Shown here one piece after another: positions 49,299-60,403 of a stretch of 64,000 nucleotides of DNA. The number at the start of each line of letters is the position of its first letter. Position 1 is the first letter of the stretch. The DNA lies in assembly GCA_036346395.1 (NCBI GenBank), contig CM070594.1:26631385-26695384 (forward strand). Reading direction: 5' to 3'. Origin of the DNA: Hsuehochloa calcarea (taxonomy: Eukaryota > Streptophyta > Magnoliopsida > Poales > Poaceae). Made by a program: the position numbers and the translations under genes. The notes beneath the pieces were generated by a model. That model did no database searches. It saw only the letters and a list, made by a program, of their open reading frames with translations, and had not been told where the DNA came from.

Positions 49299-51370
49299 TG
49301 TAATACCCCAAAATTTATTCGGGCGAATAGGAGATTATTCGGGAGAAAGAGTTAAACAGGGATTACAATTTTCAGTGATCTCAAGGGGGTTTCTGCGAAT
49401 TCCCGACAACCTGGGCATTGGGCCATGGCCCATGTGGCCCAAGAGGGGGCTGGCCAAAGGGGGGACGACCTTCTCCAAAAAAAACCCTAAACCCCCTACC
49501 CCCTTCCCCCTTTCCCCCACTTGGAGCCGCCACCGTCCTCCCTGCCGTGCGCCACTTTCTCTTTCCCCCAGCGCCAGATTTGTTCGTCAGATTTGGGTAA
49601 GTTCCGTACATTTTCTGATCTGTCCACCTTTTAGAAAGCTGTAGCCCTTGGGCTTAGCTTTCTTTAGGCACTGAGATCCTCTAATTTGGAGTAATGGTTT
49701 AGGAGATATGGCTGTTTTCGTGTGTCTGTTCAGGAGAGCTAACGGGATTTGGCAGTTTGCTTATCTGGCCATTATGAATTATTTAGAGGCCGAATCAAAA
49801 AGGCTACCCCAAATGAATGTTGTAGAGAATTCAGTAATATTTCGAAGTTGATAAAGAACATAATTTTTAGAGTTGTCAATCAAAAGTTATGGAATTTTAA
49901 CCACGCGCTGCTCTGTCTGTCTGAGAATTGGGGACTGTCGGTTTGTTCGTCGGTTTTGATCTAGTTAGAGTCAGATCCAGGATGGCCACCCAAAACGGTT
50001 TTTGAAGATAATTTCGCCATGATTCCAGGTTGGTAAAGATCACCTCCATTAGATCAGTAGAATGAAAGTTATGCTATTTTATCTATTGATATTCTGTAAT
50101 TTGGACAGATGTCAGTCAGTTGTTTTCAACGGCTGTTTAGCCAACTGATTTGGCCAAATCAGAGAACTCTGTCAACTTGAGTTTCATAGCCTGGTTCGTT
50201 ATGATTCATTGAGAACTAGTTTCAAGTCATTACGAGTTACAGATATTTAATTATGATTTTTATTGTACCGCTGCCCAGTAGGGCTGTAATCTGGCTTATT
50301 AGTTAGATTGTCAGTTTGAACCCGTTGATTGTGTTGGATAGTTAGAGGGTTATGGTAGGACACTTTTAGTTTGTATTACCTTGTTATCCTTATTTAAAAT
50401 AAATATTTGTGTATGCGGTGAAGCGGTGAGTGGAGGGGCACTTTCGTTGCCTCCTAACATGTCACAGCGCGGAAGGCAAGTACCTTGTCTTATCATAATG
50501 AATGGTGATGATTGTGTGTGGATGAATTGTTAGTCTTGCTATTCATGTTCGTATGACATGTATATTTCTTCATTATGATGTGATAAGAGTTCATTGCATG
50601 AAGTTCATTCCGTTCACGCATTTGTATCATGTTGACCACGGAAGTGGAAAATTGTAAGTCCCATCAATTCCAGTATGGGCACGTAAGACCCACCACTTCA
50701 ATGTGGGCAATTTTGGACACCCGTATGAAACGTTCTTCATACGGTGATTGGATCCCCGGACTTTGTTAAGTACGGGCATAAGTGAGCACCGACGGGTGTG
50801 TCACTCGTTATACCGGTATAAGCTGTTGAGCGGTCCATTCCTTCAATGCATCCTTTCATTCCATTCATTCATGTATTCATTCCATTCATTCATGTATGTG
50901 TTCCAAGAATTGTTCATACTTCAATTGAGTTGGCTTGTCCACTCTATGCTTGATTTATCTTGTATGGTACTTGCTGAGTTTCGACTCATTCTTGCTTTCT
51001 GTATTCATTTAGGTGAACGTTGATGATGGCCTTGTGGGAAGGGATTAGTCAAGCACATTTCACTCAGTTCACCATTATTCATCTTCCTTGTTAAGTTCGA
51101 TTATGTCTTTCAGTTCTCAAATGAGGAACTGTAATAAATAAGGTTAAGACTACCTATTATTTAGTTCTGGTAATTGTTGTTAGTGGCTTCTCTGAAGTTC
51201 TCACTGTTTATATGCTGATCGATTCGTTCTTTATTATTGTTATGCTAGTATTACCATTGAACTCTTTGATTGACTATAGAAGTTCAGATTAAATTCTTCC
51301 GCATTGTGGTTGTATGTAGATTCTTTAGGTAACATTTTGGCTTCCAAATAGGCAGGGGTGTTACACTACT
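49294..51370 (+). mobile_element. Solo LTR inside Tat gag, CTACT duplication
   Basis: 49299-51365 (2067 bp) starts TGTAATACCCC and ends GGGGTGTTACA, flanked by CTACT at 49294-49298 and 51366-51370. It has no gag/pol, primer site or purine tract, so it is a solo LTR. The terminal bases resemble the Tekay-like LTR family, but the body is not the same as 37276-39719. The interior has a C-rich leader-like stretch near 49,480-49,570 and short 'cattcattc' repeats near 50,860. Open frames on both strands at 49335-49644 lie in the leader-like part and are not genes. Orientation is inferred only from the leader position. Confidence 0.85.
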
Positions 51371-52430
51371 GAGAGAGGAGCGTTGGGATGAAGTCATCGT
51401 GTGACTTTGTGAATTCCTTTGCTCCCGATACATTTTTGCACGCCGCATGGTTTGTTGGAGGATGTCCAACACATGACCTGCAAGCTGAGCATAACCTGGA
51501 GTTCCAGCTAAAGTAGGATCTGGATTTTTCAGAATATCCCGGACTCGTTGCAGGTTTTGCATTGTTACCGAAAGTCGTAGAGGATTCCCGCTTGTAGTGG
51601 GATTTTGATGAGGTGAATTTTCACTTGACCTTCCGGTGGGCCCTGTCTGACCCCTTACTCGTGGTGGGGTAGGAACAAGTGAATTAACTAATGCACGTCG
51701 ATCAGCTCGGTTGCCTCCGATAGCTGGTGCTTGAGCTCCCATACCATTTCCACCAGCTAGTGGTGATGAGTTAACCCGTGGAGGATCGTGCATGGCATCC
51801 GGATTGGTATCTCCGATTGTGTTAACTTTGTTGCGACAGCAGTGATCTTCCGATGAACTCCCATCGTAACTAAGGGAGAGCCTTCCAGTGCTTCTGCAAG
51901 GAGCCTCCATGATGGGGAGCGCTCGGAGATTACTGCCTCCGATGGGCTTTGTGGTGAACTTAGCCTGATCTGGCGGATTGCCGATCGTATGCTGAGTTTC
52001 ACCATGCCCACTTAACCTACGATCGGTGATAACTTCATCGACACCTTTACCAGATGTCAGTTGGCCCCCAGAATACGTAATAGCCGTTGGTGAATACTTG
52101 TCACCCATGACAACATAGAAAGTACATGGACTCTCTAATTGTGGCGCTGGGCTTCCGTTCCCGTTTATGCCGGTCGGGACTAGGCTTGTAGAGGCGTTCA
52201 AACGTTCTGAATTGGTCGAAACGAGCGGTTCCTCTGAGAGCGTCATTGATGGCAATGGTGTATCCTCATCCATCCGATCGATTTCGCCAATCTCTGCAAT
52301 AGGAGAGCCAGTGGAGGAGGGGGATGATGATATCCCATTGTCTTCCATGGCACGGATGCAAGCGTCCATGTCGAGGTTGGAGTAGTCTGCTAGGTCGAAT
52401 TAGTTTTCCTCATCCCAAGTCTCTGCCATG
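51371..52430 (-). pseudogene. Tat gag N-terminal part
   Basis: Probable start ATG at about 52,430 ('MAETWDEEN', then an in-frame TAA), continuing in the same frame as 'MDACIRAMEDNG' at 52369. It is a long Ser/Pro/Gly-rich, weakly structured region down to 'LQRVRDILKNPDPTLAGTPGY' and 'HVLDILQQTMRRAKMYREQRN'. The reading frame then runs into the solo LTR at 51365. The gag core motifs resume on the far side at 49,298. So one gag gene is split by a 2.07-kb insertion. Confidence 0.75.
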
Positions 52431-52512
52431 TTTGCATGAACGATGATGAGGCAAAGAAAGTGGATGAGGAATGCTTGAGCGAAGTAAACTTCAAGAACTC
52501 AATGCCTTCTTC

Positions 52513-52528
52513 CCCACAGACGGTGCCA
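52513..52528 (-). other. Tat primer-binding site
   Basis: Minus strand TGGCACCGTCTGTGGG, two bases from the 5' (right) LTR. Tat-lineage elements usually have TGGCGCCGTCTGTGG-type sites here; one base differs. Confidence 0.7.
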
Positions 52529-52530
52529 GC

Positions 52531-53273
52531 TGTCAACGCTCGAGTCATCGATCTTAGAAAATAAAACAAAGGAAAATACCAAAGAGTTCTTGAGAGATGA
52601 TGGGACTACTCTTTATTGCTATGAACTGGATCCTTTACAAGGGGTGTCCTTGACAAGATAGTGGACTAATCCTAATTACACTCAGCGTAGTACTTGCTAT
52701 GCTAATGCTTCAGATGAAATCCAATCGCCTGTGGATTTTTCGAGTTGGCTTCGATCCCCTTTCTGTCGTTCGTATCCTTCCTTAAATAGTTGATGAAGTG
52801 GCGGTAGTTAATCCTAGTATATGCGCCTGTTGAGAGTGTAGCAACTGGTCGGAGCGAGGCGACGGTTGATAAAGTATCAACTGTTTGGCGGTTTAATGTC
52901 TGTGAGACACTAAACTGCATGGTAGTTTATCGCTAGTGTCTTAGGATCATGAAACATCGTGTGGTATGGAGCTAATACGACATGTGCTCTATTCATCACA
53001 CGGTAAAGGATATGCTTAGAGCCGAATCAGATGTCAGTTCATTGCTTGTACAAGCAATCATCTGGTCGGGGACTAAGTACAGGACCTCATCCGACCAGTG
53101 TACCTATAAGTAACCTCTGGAACCCTACTCTTACGACCACGGGGGTCGTTAGCCTTAGGGTTTACGACTCTTACGACCACGGGGGTCGTTAGTCTTAGGA
53201 TTTAAGACCACGAAGACGTATGGTCTTTTATTTATGTATTTAATGTAATACATAGAGATTTTAATCATCGTCA
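52531..53273 (-). repeat. Tat 5' LTR (right)
   Basis: 743 bp, starts TGTCAACG and ends CATCGTCA. TATA-like CTATTTAAGG on the minus strand at 52780-52789. It holds two tandem copies of the 40-base 'cttacgaccacgggggtcgt' repeat near 53,127-53,205. Confidence 0.9.
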
Positions 53274-53278
53274 ATAAC

Positions 53279-53640
53279 CATAAGGTAACATATCCAATGC
53301 TATCCATATTAGCACGTGAAGTGTTAACTGTTCCTGTCTCCATAGCTTCCTCCGAGTCTACTTTCAGTCTTTTTGTAAGAATATTGGCGGAGAGAAGAAT
53401 ACATCCCACGAGTGAGATGGTGAAGATACTTCTAAATGTGAAGGACTGAGAACAAACTGATGTATAAACACAACACTTCATAGATAATCCAGAATTGGCG
53501 GAAATGTTCAAAAATATGTACCTAGACAACGACACTAAAAACATGGATCGTGGATGTATACAGAGCTATAGGCTACTCTTTTTTCTTTGCCAAGGTTTTC
53601 TCATGCTGAGATTTTACTTGGCAAATGTTTTAACGAGCCA
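53279..53640 (+). pseudogene. hAT transposase C-terminal dimerisation domain
   Basis: Plus-strand frame directly after the Tat target duplication: 'HKVTYPMLSILAREVLTVPV', then 'ASSESTFSL', then 'ILAERR...HPTS'. This is the hallmark hAT C-terminal dimerisation (Dimer_Tnp_hAT) motif, slightly altered, followed by a stop after 'LLNVKD'. It is in the same frame as the fragment ending at 29173 and completes the same gene. The open frame on the opposite strand (53544-53155) is a shadow. Confidence 0.8.
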
Positions 53641-53715
53641 TCCATGTAAATATTAATAAAGCTATTTATTACATTTTGAATATAGTTGTCTCTTTTTATG
53701 GGTATTGATATACTC

Positions 53716-54695
53716 TGTTGTCCCGATCTTTCGGTGAGAGGGGTAAATTCCGATTGGATGATGGTCAACTCTCACTATCCAGGCTACGAACGCAGCACGC
53801 ACGAACCAAGCAATCACTGAACTAACCACCAAGTTGTTATCAACAGTGCCAAAGACCCGGTTGACCTGATCACGAGGATCAATTCCTGCAAGCAATCGAA
53901 GAACAAGCAAGAACGAGGTAAAAAGCAATCTGAATTACAAATATATGATTGAGTTCAGAAGGTGGGATTCCGCAGAGGTCCTTTACGGTTGGTCTAGTCG
54001 ACACAAGCGAAGAACGAGAGTTTTCACAATGGAGAAACTAATCAAACGAAATTCAAGTTCTAGAAAAAGGAGATGGCGGCTCCTATATAGGGAGACGGCC
54101 AGGGGGTGGCGGCCAGCGAAGTGGGCGCACACCCCTAGGGTTACAAGGCCCATGGGCCCAAGTGGAGGTGGCGCAGCACCCGTTTGACTCGGATTTAGAA
54201 ATAGACGTGGACTCTTTTGATGATTGTGGCTGGCTCGGATGGAGTTTGATGATGATCTTGGATCCGTTGGAAATTAGACTTGATAAGCTTTCCATGAAGT
54301 CCAGAATCACCCCAAACGGAGTCCGTATGAAGAAGTTACGACTGTTTGAACTTAGTACTATCGCAGTAGTCCGAATTCGAATCCAGAACGAGCTCAACTC
54401 GAACTCTTGCTTGACATGGACCCGAAGTGACGTGGTGACCTTCATTATGTCTTCCATGCATGTCCATGACTCCACAAGCCTCTCCTTGATCTGTTCACAT
54501 GTTTCTAAGCACAATTAAATCACTTGCATTAGGTAGCGGTTTATTCTCAGTAATATATAAACATAGGAACGAATTCACCTGATAATTAAGTTGGCGAGCA
54601 CGAGCTCGGGTAAGAGGTCCTTGTAGTGGATGAGTTGTATGTGTAGGCGCGGCTGTATCCATAGTAGGGATGTCCTTACCAGGTATATAACTCCT
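53716..54695 (-). mobile_element. Truncated gypsy 3' end inside hAT
   Basis: On the minus strand, a pol C-terminus ('GPLTRARARQLNYQV' at about 54,630-54,590) runs into LTR-type text that ends ...GATCGGGACAACA at 53716. The same 'RARARQLNYQV' ending occurs at 63,120-63,080 in the element at the right edge. The 5' part is missing and no target duplication is evident. The open frame 54514-54083 is LTR text. Confidence 0.55.
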
Positions 54696-54962
54696 TTTTT
54701 TTACAATTTTAATCCTTATTTTTGAATTCTATATATTTTTCTGGAATTTCTGTATTTTTTTAAAAAAAAATTCAAGTCGAGATGGGCTAAACATGCCAAC
54801 TTCGACCCGTCGGGCTAAACATGTCCAAGCCATCCTGGTATGGCCCGAGAGACCAATGTGTTCTGCCTAGGTCAGCACCTCAGCCCACAAGCTGAACAAC
54901 ACGACCCGATTTGCTAGGTGGATCGACCGTACCGTGCCAGTCGGCCCATCTATTCATCACTA

Positions 54963-55150
54963 GATCCATCTATGGGAGGCAGCAGGTTGCTGATCCCTAC
55001 CCAACCAGCCACCAAGCCCCAAAGTTGTTTAGTGAAGGGGCATGCTACTAACAGATGAGTGCATGAGGGAGCGTTCTCCATGTATACATGATTCTTTCAA
55101 AGTTGTGTTGTCATCAAGGAGGTGGTGATAGGCACGATGATCCAAACGTA
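54963..55150 (-). pseudogene. LINE-like zf-RVT fragment flanking hAT
   Basis: The minus-strand frame contains 'CTHLLVACPFTKQLWGLVAGWVG', the pattern of the zinc-binding domain after a LINE reverse transcriptase (zf-RVT: 'HLF..C.F...LW'). It is interrupted at 54963 by the hAT target duplication. Too short to assign to an element family. Confidence 0.45.
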
Positions 55151-56345
55151 GTTATTTTTTAAAAGGGACTGTTTATTTGTGAGGTGATCGTTTTTTTTTA
55201 TAGAATAAGTTATATTTTTTATCTATTGAATCAAAATCCAATCACATAGCACATCAATCTCTACACAAATTTAATGATCACAAAAATTAACCTAAACTTA
55301 AAAAAAATTCTGATGACTTAGAAATAGCAAATCCTTTTTTAACCGTAACATACAAATAGTCCAAACAAAATAGATACATGTCCCTAGGCATAGTTGTATC
55401 TTTTCATATCCAATTGGGCATTTGGCTCTCTCCACTTGTTCTTCTAGTATGAAGACAGTAATGGTGAGCCCTAATGACCATTAAAGATGTGTTCCAATCA
55501 AAGATGCTCTGCCCCTTGAAGAAGAATCAAAGATGTTTCAACTTGCAAGGGGACGCTTTTCTTCGGTGCCCACTTACCTGCGCAATGTCCAAGTCGACTT
55601 GACTCGAACCAGTTGATGTACACAAAACCGAGCAGCAAATTCAGATGGCAAATTGTCCATTCCTTGGGAGTGGATGACAGCACGCACGCACGCGACCAAT
55701 CTGACCTGACCTCAATCGAGTGCTCTGCTTCTGAGCGTGCAGGCCATGCACCTGTCCTTCGGCTGTCCCCCTCCAAAAGGAAGCTTTCCGGCCGTTAGGT
55801 AGGAACATAATTCTCCAGTTCTGCGCAAAAGGTATCGTGAATATTAGCCGGAAAACAACCTTCATGAGCTTACACCACGTACTCTTCTACAAATTCACAA
55901 ATGCTTGTAATCGAAGAATTAAAATGTTTCGTTTCCCCTAGAAAGAAAAAGGTGAAAAAACTGTCAAAATCTGCTTCATTCCTGAGTGCCGAAAATACTC
56001 CGAATTGTTTCTCGGGGGTTGACCGTCGGGGAAATTCAGTTGGGAGTTTCGTCGGGAAAAATTCTGGTCCCAAGTTTCTTGTATGAATTTGTGCATAGTT
56101 AGCCCGAACAAGGCTTTAGGATTTGATTAGTGTGTTCTTATACATGGGTATCTTGGGCAGTCTAGCTTGTGGATGTGATGTTGCCTTTTAGATAGAACTT
56201 TTTTTATTAATTAACCTAATTTTTAATTTATTTTTATTATTAATCTTTCACCAATTTTATTTCTAATTCTGATTTTTTTTTTGCCACGTCACCACTCGTG
56301 GTGTGGTAAAATAACATTTGTCACGTTAGCGTTACCAAATCCTGT
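55151..56345. other. No supported gene
   Basis: AT-rich with poly-T runs. A 92-codon minus frame (55776-55498) and a 61-codon plus frame opposite it have no recognisable domain. Nothing else stands out. Confidence 0.4.
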
Positions 56346-56384
56346 CACTCGGTGTTGTTTGGTCACGTCAAACAACACTGAGTG
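56346..56384. repeat. 39-base hairpin
   Basis: CACTCGGTGTTGTTTG, a 7-base loop GTCACGT, then CAAACAACACTGAGTG. The stem is 16 bp with one G-T-type mismatch. It sits amid 'gtcacgt' repeats and could be the core of a fold-back or MITE element. Confidence 0.6.
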
Positions 56385-56562
56385 GCACTACAGGTAGATT
56401 GACAAAAAAAAAATGCATGTTAATTTTCAACAATTAAAGGTACACACGACAAATCAGTAAAATAATTTCTTTTCGTGGGAATCTTCAAGTTTGAATAGCA
56501 CACGCGTTGGTTGGTGTCATTTCCTTATTTGCAATTTCATGTGACAATTAATGGAACTGAGC

Positions 56563-56822
56563 TACTCCCTCTGTTTTTTTCTCGTTATTTTAGAATATGT
56601 GTGATCAACCTTTTAAATCTTTAATCATTAATATGCATAAAATTAATTGGATTTATCACGTGAAAATAATATCATTATATTAGTTATCAAAAATACTTTC
56701 ATATTATTATATTTTAAGTATTTTTTACTAGTATATAATTATAAAAAAAATTATAATCAAATATACATATTAAACACCGTATCCATATCCCAACCGGCAG
56801 ATAAAAAGGATAGGAGGTAGTA
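56563..56822. mobile_element. Stowaway-like MITE
   Basis: About 256 bases, AT-rich interior. The left end TA-CTCCCTCTG and the right end CAGATA...GGAGGTAG-TA (reverse complement starts TACTACCTCC) are imperfect inverted repeats with flanking TA, typical of Tc1/mariner-derived grass MITEs. Non-coding. Confidence 0.55.
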
Positions 56823-57820
56823 GCGTTTTGGTATATGTTTGATTGGTTGGCCATCAAGGCAGGCAGGTGGAGCCCCCTTTCCACTCACGTATTTTTTTTC
56901 TCTCTCTCTGAAAACCCCCCGCGCCGCTGCTAGCCAAGCCAACTGTCAGCGCCGCACTGCCTGACTATAACAAGTCTGATGCTAGTGTTCTCATATGCAC
57001 CCAATTCTCTGCAAATGAAGTATTCAACTTCGAATTTGGATAACATTGGCTTGGCCCAGTATGGTAGTGAACCAAACACCTCCATGATGTTCAGCTGACG
57101 AGATAAGACAGTATGTATCAAAAGATCAAGGATTCCTCGCCACAAACAATGCTGTATGCAGTTCCATACCATATAACACTATCAAATCAAAGCAATTCGC
57201 AGCGACAGAATAGACAAGTATTTAAGCGCAAGTATGTAATTTGCGGCAAAAACACATGCTAGCACTGTTGGAAATATAGACAATATTTTAATTCCAAATT
57301 TTATTATAAGGCAAAGATCGTATAAAACTAAAGATGCATAAAGCAATACTAACAATAGGCAACTCATTGCACTTCTAAACATACACAATAATGAGATTAT
57401 AACAGAATAGTTTTGTTGCACAACTAACTTACAATGGGTTTATGAAGAACAAGAAGCGTAGCAGAATCAAAGTAGTGCGAGCGTAGAAGGAAGCGATGAA
57501 GCGGCGTCGCGAGATGTCTTGCCGAACTCTGTGACAATGGTTCGGAGATACCCACTAACCCTCATTCCCAGTGCACACCAAGGAGAAGGGATGGTTTAGT
57601 TCGACAGCATAACTCTTTAGCACAATAGAGAAGAGAGGAAGTAGAACATGGAAGTAAATCAATCGTGTCAGATCTAGACGTCTCCATATCTTTTTAAGGT
57701 TGAGATAATTACTCTCTAGTAACTGCATAATAAAACACATATTAAACCACTGGTAACTGTTAATTCAAAACCAATTAATGGTAATTAAGCATTGTTTATC
57801 AGATCCTGATCACACACTGG
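56823..57820. other. No supported gene; possible copia LTR start at 57264
   Basis: TGTTGGAAATATAGACAAT at about 57,264 resembles the first bases of many grass copia LTRs, but no matching end or target duplication was found. Minus-strand open frames 57172-56930 and 57421-57182 have no recognised family. Confidence 0.3.
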
Positions 57821-58037
57821 TCTACAGCTTCGACCAATTTATTTTGATCACATTATTTCGACCACGCCAGTCTATGAATCTAACTACTATTTTTCTACCA
57901 GTGTTTCGACCACTTTATTACGATCACACTGGTCTATGGCTTTGACCACATTATTTCGACCGCACTGGTCTATTGCTTCGACAACATTATATCGACCACA
58001 CTGTTCTATGGCTTTGACCACGTTATTTCGACCACTG
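57821..58037. repeat. 36-bp minisatellite
   Basis: Clean 36-base period at 57,933, 57,969 and 58,005 (units starting 'tctatggctttgacc') with more diverged units to the left. On the minus strand the period gives a twelve-residue repeat (GRNNVVKAIDQC type) in the frame 58114-57887. The units are built from 'cgaccac' and 'cactggtc' words that are also frequent in the Tat element. Confidence 0.8.
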
Positions 58038-58192
58038 TTTAAAAGGAGAGAGAGAAATGCACAGTTAGCAAAAGAAATATGGAATAGGTTCACGACACAT
58101 TCACGGTCGCGCATCGCAAGTCACAAGTCACACGACTACCACACGAATACACAAGACTACCATATGTGACACATGACATATGGTTACATAAC

Positions 58193-60170
58193 GAGGACGT
58201 GCTAATCGATATGGAGACATCGAGATGGGACGAGTACCCGGAACAAGATCAATGCGAAACTCCACGTCTCGCACAGGTGGCAAACCCGGAAGCTCAGCCG
58301 GAAACACATCTGGGTAATCACTAACCACTGGAATCTCCTCAATCTGCGAAGCCACGCTCGGTTTCCCAGCAAGAGCTAAAAGAAGTCCGATTTTCCATCG
58401 CGACGGCGACCGAAACAATCCGGCCAACATCGAAGAGAGCGCGGGCGACTCCTGAAAAGTCAAAGTCTCCCAGGCGAGGTCACGCACAGACTGTCTCTCG
58501 TAAAGCAGGATATCACGGCTCGATAAGAGTGCAACCAATCCATACCCAAGATAACATCGAACGGCTCCATTTGAATAACTATCAAATTCGCGTGAACTTC
58601 TCCATCAATAACAACAGAACACCGGGACAAACAAGAGAGCTAGCAATAATACCCCGGAGAACTAACCAACACCGATGAAATCCACTGCATACTCAAGTTC
58701 GCTCTCCTAGCAAACGCCGACGAAACAAACGAAAAGGTAGCCCCCGAATCAAAAAGGACTAAAGCATCAAATGAATCCACAAGCAAAGTACCTGTCACCA
58801 CGTCAGGACGACCGCGGACTCCATTGTAGGCATGGCGTACACTCGAGTGGCGCCATGGCGAAGAAGACGGCGGCGGGCGGCGAGCCCCAACAATCTCTTG
58901 TGGCGGTGCGGTAGAGCCGGTCGTGCAACCCGGCGGTGCCGAAGGTGGCGGCCGCGATGAGTACCGGCCGGAGGCGCCAAGCCGAAGGAAATGGCATCGC
59001 CGGAGGAGCGATCATCATCCGGAAAGATCCTCGAGCAGACCCATCAAGAAGAAGATGGCACAGCTCCCACTTGATCACGCTTAGCGGGTTACGGCGACAC
59101 ACCGCTCCTTGTGACCGGTCGGCCACACCGACGGCAATCTCCGTCCAAGTGCACTTTCGGCCGGCCACGTGTCCATCACCGCACTTAAAGCAAAGCATGC
59201 CCCGCCCAGGGACAGACGAAGAGCCGAGTACTGCAAAGGAACGAGGCGCCAAGAAGGAACGCCTCGAGTGCTTAGACTGAAAGATCTGCGGTCCTCCTTG
59301 AATTTCTTGAAAGGTGTGTGAAACGGACCCACTTCCTCACTGAGCTCCTCTTCTCGTCACCACCGAAGCTACCACCCACGAGGCTTGTCGCCCCTTTGTG
59401 AGTCCGATCTCCAACTCCATGCCCCTAGCTTGCTCCACAACAGAGCTGTAGTCACAGAGTGGAGTAGCTCCCAACACATGTCGAGACTCGAATTGAGACC
59501 CGACGGAACCTCTTGGCCTTCGAAGATCATCGTTAAGCTCATTGAAGGGACAAAGCGAACCAAGTTGTTGAACTCACCTCATACTCGGAATAGATCTCTT
59601 CCCCGAGCAAAGGTCGTCAAGGCAACCTCCATCTTCTCAACAAAAGAATAGGGGTAGAACTTCCTTGAACTGATCAACAAAATCCTCCCAAGTGATCGGA
59701 CCTTGAGTGGCGGTCCTCGAAGACAACACGCCCCACCAAATATCCGCTTGCCCTTTCACCAAAAAGGCTACAAAGCGGACCCTCCGATGTGAAGACATCT
59801 CCAAAGCTCCAAACCGCCTCTCCATGTAGCGCAACCATCCGCTGCACGGACGGTGTGCCCACCACAAACGAATCAAACCTCAACCCCATCCACTCACGGT
59901 GACATCCGCGCCAGAACCGGTGGATGTGCGACAGAGCAACAATAGATGCCGCGACAGGTGCCGGCGCTGCTGACGAAGAGCACGGATCTCTCCCACCAAC
60001 TCTCGGCCAAGCGGGGTCTCATCTCGGACCCCAACCGAGGCGGGTCAACAAGAACCCCTCGACCATCGACTCAATCTACATGGAGGTGGCTCCACGGAAC
60101 CTCGCCATGACCACGACCTCCACGACCGCGCCACCACGACCACGTCCTCTACCCTCGGCATAGCTATCAA
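58193..60170 (-). pseudogene. Truncated chromovirus gag-protease, heavily frameshifted
   Basis: Fragments in many frames. Gag core appears at 59,889-59,637 ('ALHGEAVWSFGDV', 'ITWEDFVDQFKE'), and 'MVRFVPS' at 59,563. An intact-looking Cys cluster CFKCGDGHVAGRKC lies near 59,190. The protease/RT lead 'GKPSVASQIEEIPVVSDYPDVFP' ... 'FRIDLVPGTRP' is at 58,440-58,200. Compared with 42,550-44,579 there are dozens of one- to three-base gaps, many at CAG/CTG positions. Confidence 0.8.
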
Positions 60171-60403
60171 CCACAATCAACAATACAAAATGAGCTCAAA
60201 GCTCAAAATAATCTCATCCATCAATGAACAACATAACGGCGTAAAAACTATATTCGCACTCTCTCTAACCTCATGCACTAGTGTGTCAAATTTTAGGTTA
60301 GTTAACCATTAGCAAATTTTAGTTGATTTTCTAATACTAAAACAAATTTTAACAATTTTAGTTTGCCTATGTTGTTAATCTATTCACCACGGACCTAAAG
60401 CCC

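Larger units (their letters stand above)
29169..53278 (-). mobile_element. Tat-lineage Ty3/gypsy element, nested inside hAT
   Basis: 29174-53273, flanked by ATAAC at 29169-29173 and 53274-53278. LTRs are short (777 and 743 bp) and start TGTC(G/A)ACG. Gag, protease, RT, RNase H and integrase lie on the minus strand. The primer-binding site is of the TGGCACCGTCTGTGG type and an antisense ORF lies between pol and the 3' LTR. All of these are features of the Tat group (RIRE2/Grande-like). Excluding the two insertions within it, it is about 12.0 kb. The LTRs are visibly more diverged from each other than those of the chromovirus it contains, so it is the older insertion. Confidence 0.9.
27199..54970 (+). 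mobile_element. hAT transposon split by nested retrotransposons
   Basis: Left end TAGTGGTGTCCAAATGGG at 27207-27224. The right end CCCATCTATTCATCACTA at 54945-54962 is its imperfect inverted repeat (13 of 18 match). The 8-bp flanks GATCCACC (27199-27206) and GATCCATC (54963-54970) differ at one base, the duplication size expected for hAT. Both subterminal regions are rich in 'gggcccg' / 'cggcccat' text as in many plant hATs. The transposase gene runs plus-strand and is interrupted at 29173 by the Tat element. A further gypsy fragment sits at 53716-54695. The hAT's own sequence totals only a few kilobases. Confidence 0.8.

Noticed and set aside
53155..53544. 129-codon minus-strand frame
   Set aside because: Spans the Tat LTR end, the target duplication and the hAT dimerisation domain on the opposite strand. 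It is a shadow frame.
55498..55776. 92-codon minus-strand frame
   Set aside because: No recognisable domain and an overlapping open frame on the other strand. Insufficient support.
57264..57780. Possible copia solo LTR starting TGTTGGAAATATA
   Set aside because: No matching LTR end, target duplication or partner copy found in the window.
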